Virus record (IMG/VR): IMGVR_UViG_3300046722_000300
Span: 1 to 20,607 of that record
Source: a virus
Reading direction: 5' to 3' (one strand)
DNA: 20,607 bases
The position numbers and the translations under genes are program-made. The notes under the pieces are model-generated. The model had not been told where the DNA came from. It did no database searches and saw only the letters and a program-made list of their open reading frames with translations. Within the stretch, counting starts at the first letter, position 1; each line of letters begins with the position of its first letter. Below, piece after piece: positions 19,263-20,607 of the stretch.

Positions 19263-20607
19263 GCGACTCACCGCCGACGATGAGCGAAGCGACCAAGCCG
19301 CGTGTTTCGGTGCGCGCCGGCACCGGCCTGACCACCGACGGCACCAGCTGGGCCGGCGCGCTCAATGACTCGGTGGAGAACTTCGCCGCCCGGGTCGGGT
19401 TCGGCATGCCGAACCTGTTGTCCAACACCAGCTACAACTACCAGCCGCTGACCCGGCTGCGGCAGAAATTAGAATGGATGTATCGCGGCTCGTGGCTGGT
19501 CGGCGCCGCGGTCGATGTGGTTGCGGATGATATGACCCGCGCCGGCGTGACGATGAATTCCGACACGCCGCCCGACCAGATCGAAAAGATCAATACCGCA
19601 ATCAACGAGCTGTCGATGTGGCAGTCGATCAACGAGACCATCAAATGGTCGCGGCTCTACGGCGGCTCGTTGATGGTGATGATGATCGACGGCCAGGACA
19701 CCGCGACGCCGCTCGAGCTCGACACCATCGCGCCGGATTCCCTGCAGGGGTTCCTGGTGCTGGATCGCTGGATGGTGCAGCCATCCTACGCCCGCCTGAT
19801 CCGCGCCTGGGGGCCGGATTACGGTAAGCCGGAATACTACGATCTGGTGGTGCAGAACCCTTACTTGCCGCAGTTGCGGCTGCACCATTCGCGGGTGGTG
19901 CGGATGGACGGCATCGAGCTGCCGTTCAACCAGAAGATCACCGAGAACCTCTGGGGCATGTCGGTGCTGGAGCGGCTGAACGATCGGCTGGTGGCATTCG
20001 ACAGTGGCACCATGGGCGCGGCGCAGCTGCTCTACAAAGCGTATCTACGAACGTATAAGGTCAAGGACTACCGCAACCTCGTCGCGTTCAATTCCGAGCT
20101 GACTGAGAAGTTCCATAAACTTATGGATCTGATGCGGGCCTATCAGTCCAACGAGGGACTGACGGTGATCGACGCGGAGGATGAATTCGAAACGCATGCG
20201 TATGCGTTCGCCGGCATTCCCGAGACGCTGATGATTCTCGGGCAGCAATTGTCGGGTGCGCTCGGCATTCCGTTGACCCGGCTGTTCGGTCAGGCTCCGG
20301 CGGGGATGAACTCGACCGGCGAGTCCGACATGCGCAACTACTACGACATGATCAAAGCGGCGCAGCAGGCGCGGCTGCGGCGACCGCTGACCAAGCTGTT
20401 CAACATCATCTGGCGCAGCAAGCTGGGCAACGAGCCGCCGGACACGTTCGATTTTAGTTTCAATTCGCTCTACCAGCTCAACGAGATGGAAAAGGCCGAG
20501 GTCGCACAACGTGACACCGACACCATCAACATGGCGCACCAGGGCGGCATCATCACCACCCAGATCGCGCTGAAGGAGCTGAAGCAGAGCAGCATCCAGA
20601 CCGGGCG
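19259..20607 (+). CDS. Portal protein, DUF1073 family (incomplete at 3' end)
   Basis: The open frame starts at GTG 19259 (GTGA overlap with terL; ATG at 19280 is an alternative) and runs off the window after 449 codons, so the C-terminus is missing. Recognisable segments include WMYRGSWLVGAAVDVVADDM, WSRLYGGSLMVMMIDG, WGMSVLERLNDRLVAFD, GIPETLMILGQQLSGALG and LFGQAPAGMNSTGESD, the hallmark block of the DUF1073 portal family. It forms the dodecameric ring through which DNA enters the capsid. In databases this N-terminal domain is also named for Acb1-like fusions, so the missing C-terminus matters. Confidence 0.88.
   Translation, partial: MSDSPPTMSEATKPRVSVRAGTGLTTDGTSWAGALNDSVENFAARVGFGMPNLLSNTSYNYQPLTRLRQKLEWMYRGSWLVGAAVDVVADDMTRAGVTMNSDTPPDQIEKINTAINELSMWQSINETIKWSRLYGGSLMVMMIDGQDTATPLELDTIAPDSLQGFLVLDRWMVQPSYARLIRAWGPDYGKPEYYDLVVQNPYLPQLRLHHSRVVRMDGIELPFNQKITENLWGMSVLERLNDRLVAFDSGTMGAAQLLYKAYLRTYKVKDYRNLVAFNSELTEKFHKLMDLMRAYQSNEGLTVIDAEDEFETHAYAFAGIPETLMILGQQLSGALGIPLTRLFGQAPAGMNSTGESDMRNYYDMIKAAQQARLRRPLTKLFNIIWRSKLGNEPPDTFDFSFNSLYQLNEMEKAEVAQRDTDTINMAHQGGIITTQIALKELKQSSIQTG

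Noticed and set aside
18378-19271. 297-aa minus-strand open frame opposite terL
   Set aside because: Antisense to the terminase nuclease domain; composition is that of a shadow frame.
1-20607. tRNA genes, integrase, att sites or lysis genes
   Set aside because: By eye I find no tRNA-like TTCGANNC arm with a matching acceptor, no tyrosine or serine recombinase motif and no lysin, so none is claimed.

Overview
This looks like part of the genome of a tailed phage or prophage from a GC-rich proteobacterium, most likely an alphaproteobacterium. The evidence is a packaging module at the right end (small terminase, large terminase, a portal of the DUF1073 family), dense small genes joined by ATGA/GTGA/TGATG overlaps, a phage-type replication module, and a GcrA-like regulator, a family centred on alphaproteobacteria. 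I see no integrase, lysis, tail or RNA gene, so I cannot tell an integrated prophage from a free phage. The host assignment is inference.

Layout. 53-2553 (+): two consecutive ParB-like proteins and two small proteins; the second ParB-like gene carries a zinc-knuckle insert and a 35-bp near-perfect palindrome. 2745-5703 (+): a 23-codon leader ORF coupled to a 907-aa primase-helicase, then a G/C-triplet repeat patch. 5724-6782 (+): an unknown protein, a compact HNH protein and a small Cys-rich protein, the last two joined by 10-bp tandem repeats. 6977-11781 (+): an SF2 helicase followed by about ten small genes, including a zinc-ribbon protein and a homologue of the RNA polymerase alpha C-terminal domain. 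11782-12042: a non-coding control region with two dyads and a hairpin. 12043-12713 (+): a small protein and a GcrA-like HTH protein. 12900-17096 (-): fourteen small genes read leftward, nearly all overlapping, mostly unrecognised. 17171-20607 (+): terS, an Acb2-like cyclic-nucleotide sponge candidate, terL and the portal, which runs off the window.

How it fits together. The left half reads as early replication and host takeover: primase-helicase, SF2 helicase, HNH, and regulators that could redirect host transcription (alpha-CTD-like, GcrA-like). The right half begins late packaging. Between them the minus-strand cassette opens with a regulatory block that is almost identical to the one in front of the SF2 helicase. 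This suggests that the cassette and the helicase are expressed together under one regulator, although they lie 10 kb apart on opposite strands. The cassette's unknown small proteins, and the Acb2-like gene between the terminase genes, point to an accessory or counter-defence function. The Acb2-like gene rests on sequence resemblance; a role for the cassette is inference only.
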